A stretch of DNA of 64,000 bases from Favolaschia claudopus (GCA_037176885.1 JAWWNJ010000141.1:62001-126000), one strand, 5' to 3'; positions 22,762 through 34,261 are shown, numbered from the stretch's first letter. Made by a program: numbers and translations. Notes: generated by a model not told the origin, from the sequence alone.

Positions 22762-22953
22762 TAGGGGAGCTCAATTCTTAGCTCGTCGGCTCGTCTCGTC
22801 CCAGAAATTATTTAATTGCATGATGAGCTGATGAGCTGCTGATCCCACTCCGCATTTCTCTCCACTTCCCATCAAATTTTGATCCCCTCATCAAAAAATC
22901 GATATTTTACGGACGAGACGAGCTGACGAGCTAAGAATTGAGCGCCCCTATTG
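22762..22953. mobile_element. Very short MITE (about 190 bp)
   Basis: AGGGGAGCTCAATTCTTAGC at the left is the inverted copy of the right end. The match covers about 39 bp with two differences and includes GCTCGTCTCGTCC. ATT flanks both sides, a possible 3-bp target duplication. No coding capacity. Confidence 0.75.
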
Positions 22954-23434
22954 TTTTTGATAATTTGTGTGATTGTATGCCAAGATGGCTGATTTGAATT
23001 TCAAAAAGTATGTAGGGGACCATATACTCATGTGTAGTAAATCACCAGTCAATGTACGAGCAATATCTTGAGTTGTTGTGTTATGGGGAAATTGTACATC
23101 CGAGAGCTACGCCATATATGGAACAAAATTTCTCTATCTGTAAATTCTCTTAGCATAGCAGTATTGTACATTGCCATTGTTTTATTCGCACTGCAGAGGT
23201 CGAGCGTTCGATTCTCGCAAGCAACCAGTAATTAATTGTTAGAGTCAGTATTGTAGTATAATAGAAATAGATAGTCTAAGTAGTATTAGTAAGACAAGGT
23301 GCAAGCAGACACCTTGCAAAGAAGGTAAAGTGGTAATACTTTTGCTTAACCCCGCCGAACATGCCTTGTAAGGCCTTACAAGCCTCATTAAGCCCTATAA
23401 GGTCCATTATGTGTCATAAGGCCCACCGCTGCTA
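22954..23434. other. Gene-free; tRNA-like fragment near 23149-23230
   Basis: Around 23149-23230, TAGCATAGCAGTATTG resembles a pol III A box and GCGTTCGATTCTCGC a B box at roughly tRNA spacing, ending AAGCAACCA. The acceptor arms do not pair, so this is at best a tRNA relic or SINE head. The rest has only short AAGGCC-type direct repeats (23360-23425) before the next gene. Confidence 0.3.
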
Positions 23435-24202
23435 ATGCATTGTCACTCAATGTCTCGGGCAGTGATTCAGACGACAGTTTTGATCCTTCGCAGCCAGCAG
23501 TGCAACCCGCTCCGAAACCGGCTCCACAACCAGCTCATCGTGAGTCTATTTTGAATATTCTTTTACGACGATTTGCTGACAATCTTAGGTGCACCTGCTG
23601 GCCGACGCCGGCGAGGCACTGAGCCGGCTTTGGAAGTTGTCACCCCCCGCCCCACCCCAGCTGCCACAGCAGCAGACGGTTGTACGGCCTTCCATCGACA
23701 ACGACGGGTTTGTGTGGATGAATGAGGATGGGCTTGCCGCTTTAGCCCTTGCCAGTAAAGTGGACCGGTCTGCGGACGCCAAATATTCTTTCGCCCAGCG
23801 ACCACAAGACAAATGTTTCAAGTGTCGTCTTTGCTCGTGAGTATTTCTTTGGTTGCTTTCATTGCATAGAAATTAACACGCTGTTCCAGCAAAGTTTATT
23901 CGGGAGGGTCGAGTCTTACCACCCGTCGAGACCACTTAGACTCCGACACAAAGCATTACGAACAATATATCGAAATCATAACCAAATACAATCTGCCGAA
24001 CAAACTTTCAAAGGAGCGTCGCAAGCAGCGTGAAGCTGGTGTAGAAGCCGAACGCCTTCCCTTCACTATTCCGGCTCTCACTGCCCAGCTCGTGAAAGTG
24101 ATTGTTTCAAACAAGCTTGGGACCCGACTTTGCAATTTGATAACGGCTCGCCTGGAGGTCATGAAGCAGTCGGGGCTACGGCAAGGCCCGAGGGACGACT
24201 AA
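23435..24202 (+). CDS. Small BED-type zinc-finger protein, three exons
   Basis: Exons 23435-23539, 23589-23836 and 23890-24202 join across introns of 49 nt (GTGAGT...GCTGAC...TTAG) and 53 nt (GTGAGT...CCAG). They give an uninterrupted 221-codon reading frame ending TAA. The conserved part spans the second junction: CFKCRLCSKVYSGG followed by RRDHLDSDTKHYEQY has the CX2C...H-X5-H spacing of a BED finger, a DNA-binding module typical of hAT transposases and of host factors derived from them. A basic helix (KLSKERRKQREAG) and about 60 further residues follow, and no catalytic domain is present. The first exon reads better in another frame (SDSDDSFDPSQPAVQPAPKP), so an indel or different start is possible. 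It is either a truncated transposase or a stand-alone, perhaps domesticated, finger protein. Confidence 0.6.
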
Positions 24203-24477
24203 GAAAACATCGCCTGACAATGTAGTGAGGGGCTGGAAATAAAGCAGCGACTAGAGCAGTAGACTCACCATGGAGAAAGGTATATTGACGGCGAGAATGA
24301 AGAGGAGAGAGGATAGAAGAGGCAGGAGAGAGAAGGAATGAGAAAATAATAGAAGAGAATCAGGCTATGAATATGGCCAGACGCAGGAAAAAAGGATGCT
24401 TCGTCAGAAATGCTTGTGACGGCAATGAAAAACGACTGGAATTACCTCATAAAGGGAAAAAATTTGAAATGGGTAAG

Positions 24478-24890
24478 GACAGGTATATCGAAGAGCGGAG
24501 GCAGTAGAAGGCGTGGAAGGGCTGGATGCAAAAATAAAGGAGTGGATGTCGTAGGATGTCGTTCTGGTGAAAGAGAGATGCTTGGTGATGGGCTGATGTA
24601 TCACCTGAGTGCCGTCGGCAATCCAAATAAAGTATGACGATCTGCGTATGACGCCGATCGACTGGGAGCCCAAAGTCGTAATAAGGCGCGACCAGCGGCC
24701 CCGGTAAAATCATGCGAGGTAAATCAGCCGCATGGCTCATAAATAGCATGCCCTCAATCGTTGAAAAGAGATTTTTGGCATTTCCAGCATATAGTTTAGT
24801 GAGGAGAGATCAAACCAAGAGTCCGAAACAGAAACCAAAACTTTTCCCAAGTCAAAAGTTGCCACCAGACAAAGTTGTCGCCAGATTCTG
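24478..24890. repeat. Dispersed repeat, copy A (uninterrupted)
   Basis: This matches, in the opposite orientation, 56160-56551 plus 58205-58240 at high similarity, for example through AGTTTAGTGAGGAGAGATCA and GACGCCGATCGACTGGGAGC. Compared with copy B it lacks about 45 bp near 24610 and does not contain the 1.65-kb insertion. It therefore serves as the empty site for that insertion. No convincing coding frame. Confidence 0.75.
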
Positions 24891-25519
24891 TCGGAAAAAT
24901 CCTGGGCAGCTTGTGTCGCCTCGTAAGTCAATATAAGCCGCCATGAGGTCATAATCCATAAGGGGATTATAGCGCATAGGTGTAAACCTTTCAAGCCGCT
25001 ATAATCCATGCTGGGGATTATACGGGATTTAGGTGTCTACAAGCCATTACTGTGCATTACCGCGCATTACCGCACATTTAAGAAATGAAGGGCTCGATTA
25101 TTGTGACAAAAACATGTATTCATGGGCTACGACAACGGCTGGGTGTTACCCGCCACACCACGGATCGCCTACGGGGTAACCTCGACTTGGAATCCGATGC
25201 CGGAACTACCTATGAGCAAACACTGTGCAAACGTACCACACGAATCATACCCGATGCAACACAACGCTGGAAAGCGGTCATTAGAACCGGAAGAGCAGAA
25301 AAGAGACTGCTAAACGCACTAAATGGTGACAAGAATTGATTCCAGAGAATTCAGACAATTTCAGACGCAACTGAAAGTCGACTCGGGCGACAACTCACCA
25401 GGGAATCCGCGAACATTTGGCCCTCGTAGTACACCTCAGACTTCGACAGAGCGAGCGGGGGGAGCAGACAATTTCGTAGACCGCGCCGACTGCAAGTTAA
25501 CAAGGTAAGGTGAAAGAGA
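24891..25519. other. Gene-free; small inverted repeat
   Basis: Near 24948-25022, ATAATCC...GGGGATTATAGCG is followed by its inverted version CGCTATAATCC...GGGGATTAT, a small fold-back structure. Three near-identical GCATTACCGC words follow at 25050-25075. No protein-like frame is supported up to the long inverted repeat. Confidence 0.35.
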
Positions 25520-26290
25520 CTTTTACAGCAGTTTGCAGATGTAATGACACCACGTCGCATCACATGAGAAGAAAGCACAAAAAACACGTCTTCTTCTCTC
25601 CTTCGTATCTCTCTCGTTTCGACGACAAATAGCATGGTTTTGGTATCGGAGGACTCGCCGTAATCCGGGCTTCAAAACGACTATCTTTTATCGCCGAAAT
25701 CCTGACTTAATTTTGGCCGACATCCACCTTGCTCGTCATCGTCATCGCCGTCTTGGACGCAATTCTGGAGAGAATGCCTCGTGTGTAGGCGCGTTAGGAG
25801 GGCAGTTCTAGTCGCTTTCAATCTACATATATGCATTTGTAGCGCAGATTCCGGTTAAATAACTTATTGTTCTCGTGTCTCTTCTCTACTTCCACCGTGA
25901 TCACAGTTTCGTTCTCTGGTTTTGTTCCTTCTCAGGCGCGGGTCACAATTCCCTGCCGTGCGGTGTATAGCACCAGTGGGGTGCGTCTTCAAAAGGAAAG
26001 GACGCTAATTTTTCGCTAAATTTCGCTGTGGCGTATTCTTAGGCTCGTAAACCAGCCGGTCCGGTGTGACTGATCCCATCGTAACACTCAGGCGGACACC
26101 TTAACCGGCTGGGCCCGCATGACGCCGTTTTGGCAGATGGATTTTCGCCCCGCCATCTCAGAGGCTTGACTTAGAAAAAATGCGTCGAAAACCTCTCAGA
26201 ACTCGTTCTGAGGTCTCCGCATGAAAGATGGGTTATTTCTGATTCTCCATCGATTGGGAAAAAAATCCATTTTTGTCCAATTTCGGTATA
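25520..26290. repeat. Left long inverted repeat of the helicase/DUF6589 unit
   Basis: The outer about 215 bp (from AGCAGTTTGCAGATGTAATG at 25528 through GGCCGACATCCACC near 25730) and the inner about 180 bp (26108-26290, with GGCAGATGGATTTTCGCC and ATCGATTG) align in inverse orientation to 34262-34990. The middle part matches less clearly. Confidence 0.7.
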
Positions 26291-26449
26291 AATTACGGGC
26301 TTTCGTGCATGTATCTGAGGGTATATAGTTGTTCTACAGTACAGATGAGTTTACAACAACACTGTGCTTGTATATAGAGTAAATTCGATGAGCAAAACTA
26401 TTGCGGCGGCGCGTAAATTAGGAAGTTTGTGGCTGTGTTCAAAATGGAT

Positions 26450-27083
26450 GGTCTGGAGAGACCACGGGGATTGGTAGTGAGCACGTGCCCTCTCTCTTTG
26501 TCAGCCTCAGAGATTTTTTCTTCCTTCGCCCCCATCTCCCCCTCCAGCTTTTGGCCTCCGTGGCTTCGTATCTACCTCCGTGGCCTTGCCCTCGTTCTCA
26601 TACTAGTTTTTGTTGTTTCGCATTGTACACAGCTCTAGTTCGACGGGCCTGAGGACCTCGCGGGGTTCGGAGGCACTTCTCTCATCCGCTGGCTCCTTGC
26701 GGACTTCTGCAGCCCCCAGTTCAAGTGGGCTGCTCCGTGCCCGTTCCACTTGCAACCCTCCACAAGCTCCAGAGGTATGTGAAGCTTGTGGAACGGGCCG
26801 TCATCCCCCTCTCCTTCTTTTCGACTCTCTGGCCACAATGTTCCCGCCCTTCGCCGTCACTCTCGTATTTCGATCTGGCGGTCTACCACCCGGCTTTCTG
26901 TGGAGGGCCTTTGGCGTCCGTGCAAGTATCTCCCCCGCCTTTCGGCTGGTCGATTGCACTCGCTTCATTGGGCTGCCGAGGCCCTCCCTCTTGTAGGAGC
27001 ACTGCGGGGCTCATAGTTTAGCCCTTCCGCCAATTTATACAGATCTAGTACCTCTCTCTCTCTCTCTCAGAGCGAGCGAGACC
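26450..27083. repeat. Direct repeat copy 1 (634 bp, long interior)
   Basis: Starts GGTCTGGAGAGACCACGGGG and ends CAGAGCGAGCGAGACC after a CT dinucleotide run. The first 167 bp and last 114 bp match copy 2 (27094-27453) essentially base for base as read. The 353-bp interior is different. TGGAT precedes each copy. Apparent open frames in the shared part are duplicated with it and look non-coding. Confidence 0.8.
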
Positions 27084-27093
27084 AATCCTGGAT

Positions 27094-27453
27094 GGTCTGG
27101 AGAGACCACGGGGATTGGTAGTGAGCACGTGCCCTCTCTCTTTGTCAGCCTCAGAGATTTTTTCTTCCTTCGCCCCCATCTCCCCCTCCAGCTTTTGGCC
27201 TCCGTGGCTTCGTATCTACCTCCGTGGCCTTGCCCTCGTTCTCATACTAGTTTTTGTTGTCCCACCCACCATCCCCAGCTTACTTGTCCCATTTGCGTGT
27301 TTGTGTTAGTTAGGCTTATTTAGTTTTTAGCTACACGGTGGGCTGCCGAGGCCCTCCCTCTTGTAGGAGCACTGCGGGGCTCATAGTTTAGCCCTTCCGC
27401 CAATTTATACAGATCTAGTACCTCTCTCTCTCTCTCTCAGAGCGAGCGAGACC
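27094..27453. repeat. Direct repeat copy 2 (360 bp, short interior)
   Basis: Same ends as copy 1, but with an unrelated 79-bp interior (27261-27339). It lies 10 bp after copy 1 and is followed by AAGGATACTG. GGAT on both outer sides of the pair may be a target duplication. The left-reading Pro-rich frame of the helicase side runs straight into this repeat. Confidence 0.8.
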
Positions 27454-27459
27454 AAGGAT

Positions 27460-28157
27460 ACTGTACGGCGCTCGCATCGACGGCGGCATCGTCGAAGGGG
27501 GCGTAGGGTAAAACTGAGTGTATGGATTATGCGAGTGAGCCCCAGGCATTCCGGGAGGTATAGAAATTGGGGTGTACGGGGGGTAAGGATTGTAGAATGG
27601 GCTCGGAGAATGCACTGCAATGGGATTATAAGGTGTGAAACGATGTTGGGGTGGCGTTGGATAGTTATGAGCTGAGTTCATCGGGGTATGCATATGATTT
27701 GACAATGTGTGTGATGTAGATGTGGAAGAGGAAAGGAGAGGGGTAGTGGGCAGAGGAAAGGGAGGGAAATTTGGATGCGGCAGCGAAGGGACTGCCAGTG
27801 TTTGTGGTATGAAGGAGGCTGTTGGACGGGGACGAGACGGGGTGACAAAAGACGGAGGTTGATGCAACGTTGATGCGCAGCAAGTGCCGCATGCGCACCA
27901 TTGCTGTGAAAGAGTGGTTTAGGCTGTATTCGGGGTATGATCGGAGTTTGCGATACAGAGAAAGAGGAGGTGCTGGCTTGCGGGACGGGCAGCGAGTTCG
28001 TGTAGTGAGATGGGGATGCATAATTGAGTCGAACACGAGTGGCTGCTGGTGGCCCTTCACCCGCAGATAGATCCCGCGACGTAGAGGATCGTTTTCGGTG
28101 ATTTGTCGCAGTGGGAGAGCGAGGGGTTATGGGAAGCGTAGTGGGCAGTATGGGCAA
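27460..28157 (-). pseudogene. Pro/Ser-rich open stretch downstream of the helicase
   Basis: Reading leftwards, two frames that appear to join near 27870 encode a low-complexity Pro/Ser/Tyr-rich sequence (SNPQPxx-like SPTPS and PPYTPISIPPGMPG stretches). It may be a C-terminal tail of the helicase reached by an unresolved intron, or a separate decayed frame. The frame is interrupted at 27453 by the direct-repeat pair. If both repeats and one GGAT are ignored, it continues for about 30 codons beyond 26449 to a TAA. That continuation is an inference. Confidence 0.35.
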
Positions 28158-28236
28158 TGCAGCTACACCAAGAACCGATTATGGAACGGAAGCTGGCCGT
28201 TTCTGTCGCGAGGGTGGGGGTGGTAAGGCAGGAATA

Positions 28237-30300
28237 TCAAGACCCTTCATACATATATACAAACAAATCTTGTCCCAGTTCCCCCCAGCGCGACCAACAG
28301 GACCCCAAGAGCTGTTGTAGAGTCTCGATAGCATTGATTGGGCCCACGGAGGCCAGCAGCTCACATGTGGCGTCATCTAAAATCGCATTTGCTGCAAAAT
28401 AGCAGCGGGTATAACGTGTCTTCAATATGTTCCGCCGCCAAAGATATAGCGCCTCCCGAACACTGTCGACTGGAGGACCTTTTCGGACCCCTTTCTGGCG
28501 AGTGGCTCGAACAGGTTTGCTCGGGCGAACCTGATCAAACAATTTGGGGTTGCAGATGTCACAACATTGTGCTGCCGGAACGTCTGCAGTGATGTATAGT
28601 TAGCGGCAAGACAATACCAAAGAAATTTGAGAGACGTACTGTGTGCAGGATTATTGAAAATTTGACTGAGAATGCGGCGGCGACATATTGTCGCCTGTAT
28701 CAACATATAGATACCCTCGCGCGGCATATTATATGTGATAACATGTTCGTCGCGCGGAGGCACGGCGTCGTCCGATCCCCTGAACGAGCCTCGTTTCTGA
28801 CCATGCAGAACGGCGTAATCACGCCCTTGTTTCTCTCCCCCCCGGCCGCCGCGAACATCTCGCCCACCTCGACCTCTGCCGCCGCGTCCGCGTCCGGATG
28901 TCTGCGTAGAAGCCGCGACTGCGGCATCAGCTGCAGGATTGACTTCAAACGCAGCTTTCTCTGCAAGCATCACCGCTAGGCCGAGCATGCCCTGACGGCG
29001 CGCAGCACGACCAGCGCGTTGTATCCAAGCCGAGACGGTTTGTGGTACTTTCCACTGGACAACGAGCGCAATGTTCGGTAAATCACAGCCCTAGAATATG
29101 AGATGAGTGAAGATGAACAGATTAAGAAACATGGAGTGAGCTTACCATGCCCGCCGCATCTGTGCACACCAATACCCGAATAACACCGGCCTTGAAAAGA
29201 GACATGACATGGGCGCGATACTCTCGAGACATTCCCGCGTTGTAGGGACGTATCAGCCCTCGCTCTCGATATCTAGGGTGGACTCGCGCATTGAGGTGAT
29301 CCACCAATTGCCCACCGTCCTTGATATCGTCGGTGTAGACGAACGCAAGTTTGATGTCGGCTGGACCTTGATTATCCTCGGGGACGACAAAATCAATGTC
29401 CTTGTATGAATTTGCGGGGTGTTCCATGGCACGAATTACCATGGACACGTTGGGTCGGCCGTTGCCGATGGTGCGGTACATGTATGTGTGCCGATTGAAC
29501 TGAAGCTTTGAGACAAAGTCGTCGCGGACCCGTGGGGTGAGAGTCGCCGTTACAGCAATTACTGAGGTCGTACGAGGTAGAAAGGCACGAATCAATCCGA
29601 TAGAAGCATACTTCTTTCGAAAAGATGCTCCCCAATGGGAGATGCAATGTGCTTCGTCAATGAAAACCGAAAGACAGCGGGATCCAAATTCGGAATTTGC
29701 GTAAGACACTATCCACAAAGCGTCGAGACAGGAGCATCTCAGGAGAGAGCAGAACAATTTGCCACTCCCCTGAAACCACCTTCTGAGAGATTGTCAGCCC
29801 GAGAAGGATTCGCCGCTGCCGCCACACTTCACCTGCATAACCTCCTTTGTACATCCACCATTGGAGCTATTGATTGCGGCGGCCTTCAGCCCGAACTCGG
29901 TTTGAAATGTGGATACCTGGAAAGAGGCGCATGAAGTCTCAGGCAAAGAAGAAACAACAGTGCCTACATGCTCGTCGTGGAGGGACAGGAGGGGGGACAC
30001 CATCAACGTCACCTTTCCTTTACTCGACGGCAATAAGTGTGGGCCTGCGGCAATCCCTGTCTTGCCAGCGCCTGTTGCTGCATGTAATAAAATTTCCTCC
30101 CCTAATATCTGCCCCTCCATGCATTCCAATTGAAAATCTTTCGCACCCTCAGTCCACTTCGTGTAATTTTTGCGTATCAGACCCGGCAGAAGTTTCAGCT
30201 CTTCCTTGAGAGCTTGTAGATCTTCATCACTGCGCCTTGCTGCCGCCCGAGTGCGCTTTGTTTGTTGAGTGGTGTTGCGAGGGGTCACTGTGCCAGACAT
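28237..30300 (-). pseudogene. RecQ-like ATP-dependent DNA helicase, one frameshift
   Basis: Five exons: 29968-30300, 29833-29916, 29146-29782, 28640-29090 and 28237-28583, with introns of 50-56 nt. Motifs in order: Walker A HAATGAGKTGIA; SPLLSL; DEAH box FIDEAHCISHWG; TATLTPRVRDDF; motif V CTDAAGMGCDLP, rebuilt across the third intron; and motif VI QRAGRAARRQG. A Gly/Arg-rich linker (RGRGGRGRGGRD) and a CCDIC cysteine pair follow, then an all-helical C-terminus. Length, about 615 residues, fits a compact RecQ helicase. One extra A in CGCAAATTCC (about 29693-29700) breaks the frame just before the DEAH box, so this copy is probably inactive or there is a sequence error. It would unwind DNA in the nucleus. 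Its placement inside inverted repeats suggests a role in the element's own movement or replication. Confidence 0.82.
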
Positions 30301-30308
30301 TTCAGCAC

Positions 30309-33300
30309 ATGCATCGAGGAGAGAGCAAAGAAGTGATCACGTTTTTTTCTCTCTACCTCCAATGATGCGCCAAAGGCGATCAACCGCTGGACCGTTCTTT
30401 CGTCTGAAATCGAAACCGAGAATGAAGGTTTACCTCCTTCGGACCCGCCAGACCCCTCGTCAAGCGACTCCGAGTCCGAGCATTCAATGGCCATGCCCAA
30501 AATGCCGGCACTCACTACAGTGCTCGGAATCTCGTCTGCTTCTCATGCCAATCTTGGTCCACCAAAGCAACGACGAGGATCCTCTGTGCCGCCCCAAGAC
30601 TCTCCAGACGATGTGGACATTCGTGCTGAGCACCCCCACCAGCGATGACATTCTATATACCCCACGCAAGGAACGGCTGATCCTCCGCCAACGAGCGGAG
30701 CAACAGCGCCAGAAAACGCGGCTATCGAAGCGTGAACAGAAGGTAATCCGGCTCATGATTGCCTGACCTGAGCTTCTTGTAGAGGATTTGAAGGCGGAAG
30801 ATGTAAATCTACAACGAATAGAAGACGAGAAGCGTATTGAGCTGGAAAAAGAGAAGCGAAGACTTCGACGCAATCAGGTCAGAAGTGTTATCAAGGTCAG
30901 AAGAGAAGCTGACATACCACACAGCTCTTTGATAAATTCTTGGAAGATATGAAAGCAGACGACATATCGCTCGCAGAGTTTCTTGATCATGTTTTCAATC
31001 CTGAAACTCGATTGAAGTCAGACTGGCGATGGCGGGGCTTTTTTGCTCACCAGTCTGTAGTCGAGCGAATTTTTGGCTACTGGACCACGTCCAAATATAA
31101 TCAGTCGACGCGCAACTTTCTTCACAACTGGGCAACCAGCCAGGTGTCGAAGGCGGCGTTGGGCGAATCCCGAGTCATAACAAAATCAGGCATCCTAAAC
31201 AAACCAAGAAGGCTATCAATGAAAGCTTCTTCGTTGACTTCAGTCTCACTAACCTCGTGCATACCATTCGTGGGATGGCTCCAACTGTATTCAAGATCTT
31301 GGACAGCTTCTCGACGACGACACGTCAGTTGAAGAGCGCTACGGAAAAGTTTTTGAAGAAGAAGGAACTGGTAAGCAAATTTAGTATTTAGCGGGTGCGG
31401 GGTATATGCTAATAAGTAATCCTGCAACAGATGAAAGGCGCTGCGGCGTTGACCTTGTTGCGTGGAGCAAGTCAGAATAACAACTATGTTCAAGCAGTGA
31501 ATGGAATGTACCTTGCGGCTACTGGCGCACAGCGGCAACACTTTCCGGTTCTCGGTGTATATGGGTTTTCGATTGGTTATACGAGCATCATCTCGAGTGT
31601 ACTTGGAACAGGTAATGGTCGTGAAGCTGCAGGAGAAAAAACAGTGCGTGAAAGTCTGTGCGTGATGACAAAACTGAGCAGCCTCCAGGATGCGGCAGAC
31701 GACATGAATGAAGTTGACGAGGCTCCTGGGGTACCGGTGGCGCAGAAGAAAAAACGGAAAAAGCGCACAAAGAAGGACAAACGCAAACGCGTTCGCGGTC
31801 CTGGTTTGCTGAGTGTGCTCCGAGATGCATGCATGGCAACAGCGCGTTCCCTCGCAAAATCAAACCTGTCACTATTGACGTACGACAACATAAACCTTAT
31901 GAATCGTATTGCAGAACAGATTCTGGGTCGTAAGAGTAAGTCGAGTGTTCCACTTTTTGCAACAAGAAACTTACACAAATGTATTCTAGGTGCACAGGAG
32001 AACGGCACATGTGCCACTCTCATTGCCTTGCACAACGCAAAATTGGAGCATATGCTGACAACGAGCCTCGATGCTTCGATACTGAATGCGCGCCCCCTGA
32101 CCCTGGAAGACATCATTCTTAACGAAGACGAAACAAAATTTCTCACGAAAAATATGGTACATACCATCCTACGCATCATCGTCCTGCATGGTGGCGAGGG
32201 CTTTCAGAAGTGGCGCGAAGACCTAGACAAGTCACAGCCCGTCAGCGAAGATGTCATTGAAGTCCATAAAACTCCCCTTCATCCGCTGCCGACAATGGAA
32301 ATTGACGAAAGTTCCATCACCGGGAACGTGGAGGTGGTCGAGGAGATTATGCGGGTGCTCGGGAAGACGGACGATCCCGACTACGGGAAATACGTGCAGA
32401 TTATCGCTGGAGATCAATTAACGATCGCACGGCAGCGTTCAATATTGAACGTACGTTTAGGGCATGAAAGCGGCCCCCACGCCTGGAGGCACATAGTGCT
32501 GATGCCGGGGCTGTTCCATGCCAAGATTGCGGACTGCCATGGTGTGCTCGAGACGCACTTTGGTAAACCGTCCGCGGGGGCACGTAGTCCTGGGAGCCTT
32601 GGGTTCCACAATACAGTACTTGACCGCCTGCCGATTACACTCACCTCACTACCGCCATTCCGAACGTGCCGGGACTTGATTATGGTGTCGCTCTATGCTC
32701 GTGTCTTGCACTGCCTGCTTATTGTGTCTGGTCACGACTCCCTGGAAGCATGCGCAGCGTCAATTGACACCTGGGATAGGCTTGTCAGTCACGCTGAGAA
32801 GATTTATGAAACGTACACCGACGTGGACCGTGTTCAGGAGCTCCGGGAACGTCGAATTCCAGAAGAAAGGGCGCGGGACATTGCTGCCAAAGCAGCCGTT
32901 AAAGGCAAGAAGAAACCCGCCGAAACTGCGAAGGAGCATCCTCCGCACATCCGGAAAGGGGACATGGTCTTCGAGAATGCCGTCCTATTTCTTCGCGACG
33001 CGTTACTGACCCGCGAGTTTGCCGACGCGATCAAGAGTGGGGACTCTGGGCGCATTGTTATTATCTTACGTCTCTGGGCGTTCTCGTATCGGGGAAATGG
33101 ACGCACCAAATATGCGCATGAGATGCTCCACATATTACACAACTTGATATGTGTCTGGACGAACGAACTGCGGTAAGTTTCACAATTGACAAACACGCGG
33201 AACACACTAACGTTGCTTGAAGTTACATTGTACTGCAGAACTGGTTAGCAAATCACAGGGAAAGATCAAGGCCTTTGTCGAGATAGACCTTGTGCAAGAA

Positions 33301-34059
33301 CATCTGAATTTCTGGATAAAGGTAGGCAGGTAAAGACTATTCAAAACGGTAGCTGAAACGCACCTTTAGAAGATATACAAGGCCGACGGAGCTGGTCACT
33401 CATGGGACTGGCTTGCACTCGTGTCTCCGTGTGTTGATATTCTTCGGCAGTTAGCGACTCGAATGAATGTCGAGCTCGGGACTCGGCAAGGGTCCAAACA
33501 CGCTACCCCGGACCTCGCGGCCGATATTGCTGCTTTGATGGCAAGCCTCGATGAACACGAAGTCTACGTTGAGAAGGAGGGACGTGTTCTGGATGACGAC
33601 GAGAAACCGGCACCAGATGTCATCTCTGTGGGTATGGCGGCATTGACCCATGGAACGACAACTACTCCGCTCGCTGAATTCAATCAGCAGTTCGAGGTCC
33701 TCCGTGAACGGCGCCGTCTGACTCCAGTTGCCGACCTGCTGAGCCTCATCAACGCCCGCGAGGACCTCCTTCCTCAGACGTCGGCTGACGAGAGTGATGC
33801 GTTTGAAAATGCTTCCGCGGAATCAGATGAAGAGTTCCCTAGGCCGGCGGACTTGCTTGGGCAGGGTGGGGACGAAACGGAGGAAGAGAGCGAAACGGAA
33901 GACGACGCGTTGATAGACTCGCCGACTTTAACTCGATTTGACGAGGGCGACGTCGAGCTCGATATCGATGGAGTCCCAGAGTGGTATTTGGATGACGAAG
34001 ACAGCGAGGATGGGGACTCTGGGACTGATGACGAGGACTCAGAGGATGATGAAGAGTAG
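30309..34059 (+). pseudogene. DUF6589-domain protein, several frameshifts
   Basis: Exons end or begin at these introns: 30743-30784, 30878-30924, 31371-31430, 31936-31989 (54 nt, so the frame stays open if unspliced), 33173 to about 33221, and 33322-33369. The N-terminal part is Ser/Glu-rich, then coiled-coil (KRIELEKEKRRLRRNQ). The core has TGAQRQHFPVLG, AGDQLTIARQRS, MPGLFHAKIADCHG and VEIDLVQEHLNFWIK, which I take as the DUF6589 family common in Agaricomycetes. The C-terminus is a long Asp/Glu tail. Reading frame is lost near 30330 (T run) or the start is unresolved, near 30600, near 31190 and near 33250. Function of DUF6589 is not known to me. The conserved Asp, His and Glu positions would allow a nuclease fold (inference). 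Confidence 0.75.
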
Positions 34060-34261
34060 TATAATATAGAGGAATAACAAGTAGCTTGACGTTGGACTGC
34101 AGGAACGCGACGAGAGTTGTTGACGCGCTGGCTGCCTCGTGGAATGATCGGCTTCGCACAGCCACATATCGAGCCCAATTTGGACACACAGAGAACCTTC
34201 GTCAATGCAGCGGGCTCTAGCCACATTATGGGAAGCTTTTTGGTCACAGGGGAATCCAATG

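Noticed and set aside
23149..23230. tRNA gene with A-box and B-box-like words ending ACCA
   Set aside because: The acceptor stems do not pair and the T stem has a mismatch; kept only as a weak relic in the intergenic entry.
26429..27309. Repeated hydrophobic open frame in the two direct repeats as a duplicated membrane protein gene
   Set aside because: The frame is simply part of the duplicated repeat end and stops in the differing interiors; no independent coding evidence.
31577..32179. Long minus-strand frame opposite the DUF6589 gene
   Set aside because: It is the antisense shadow of a well-supported coding exon.
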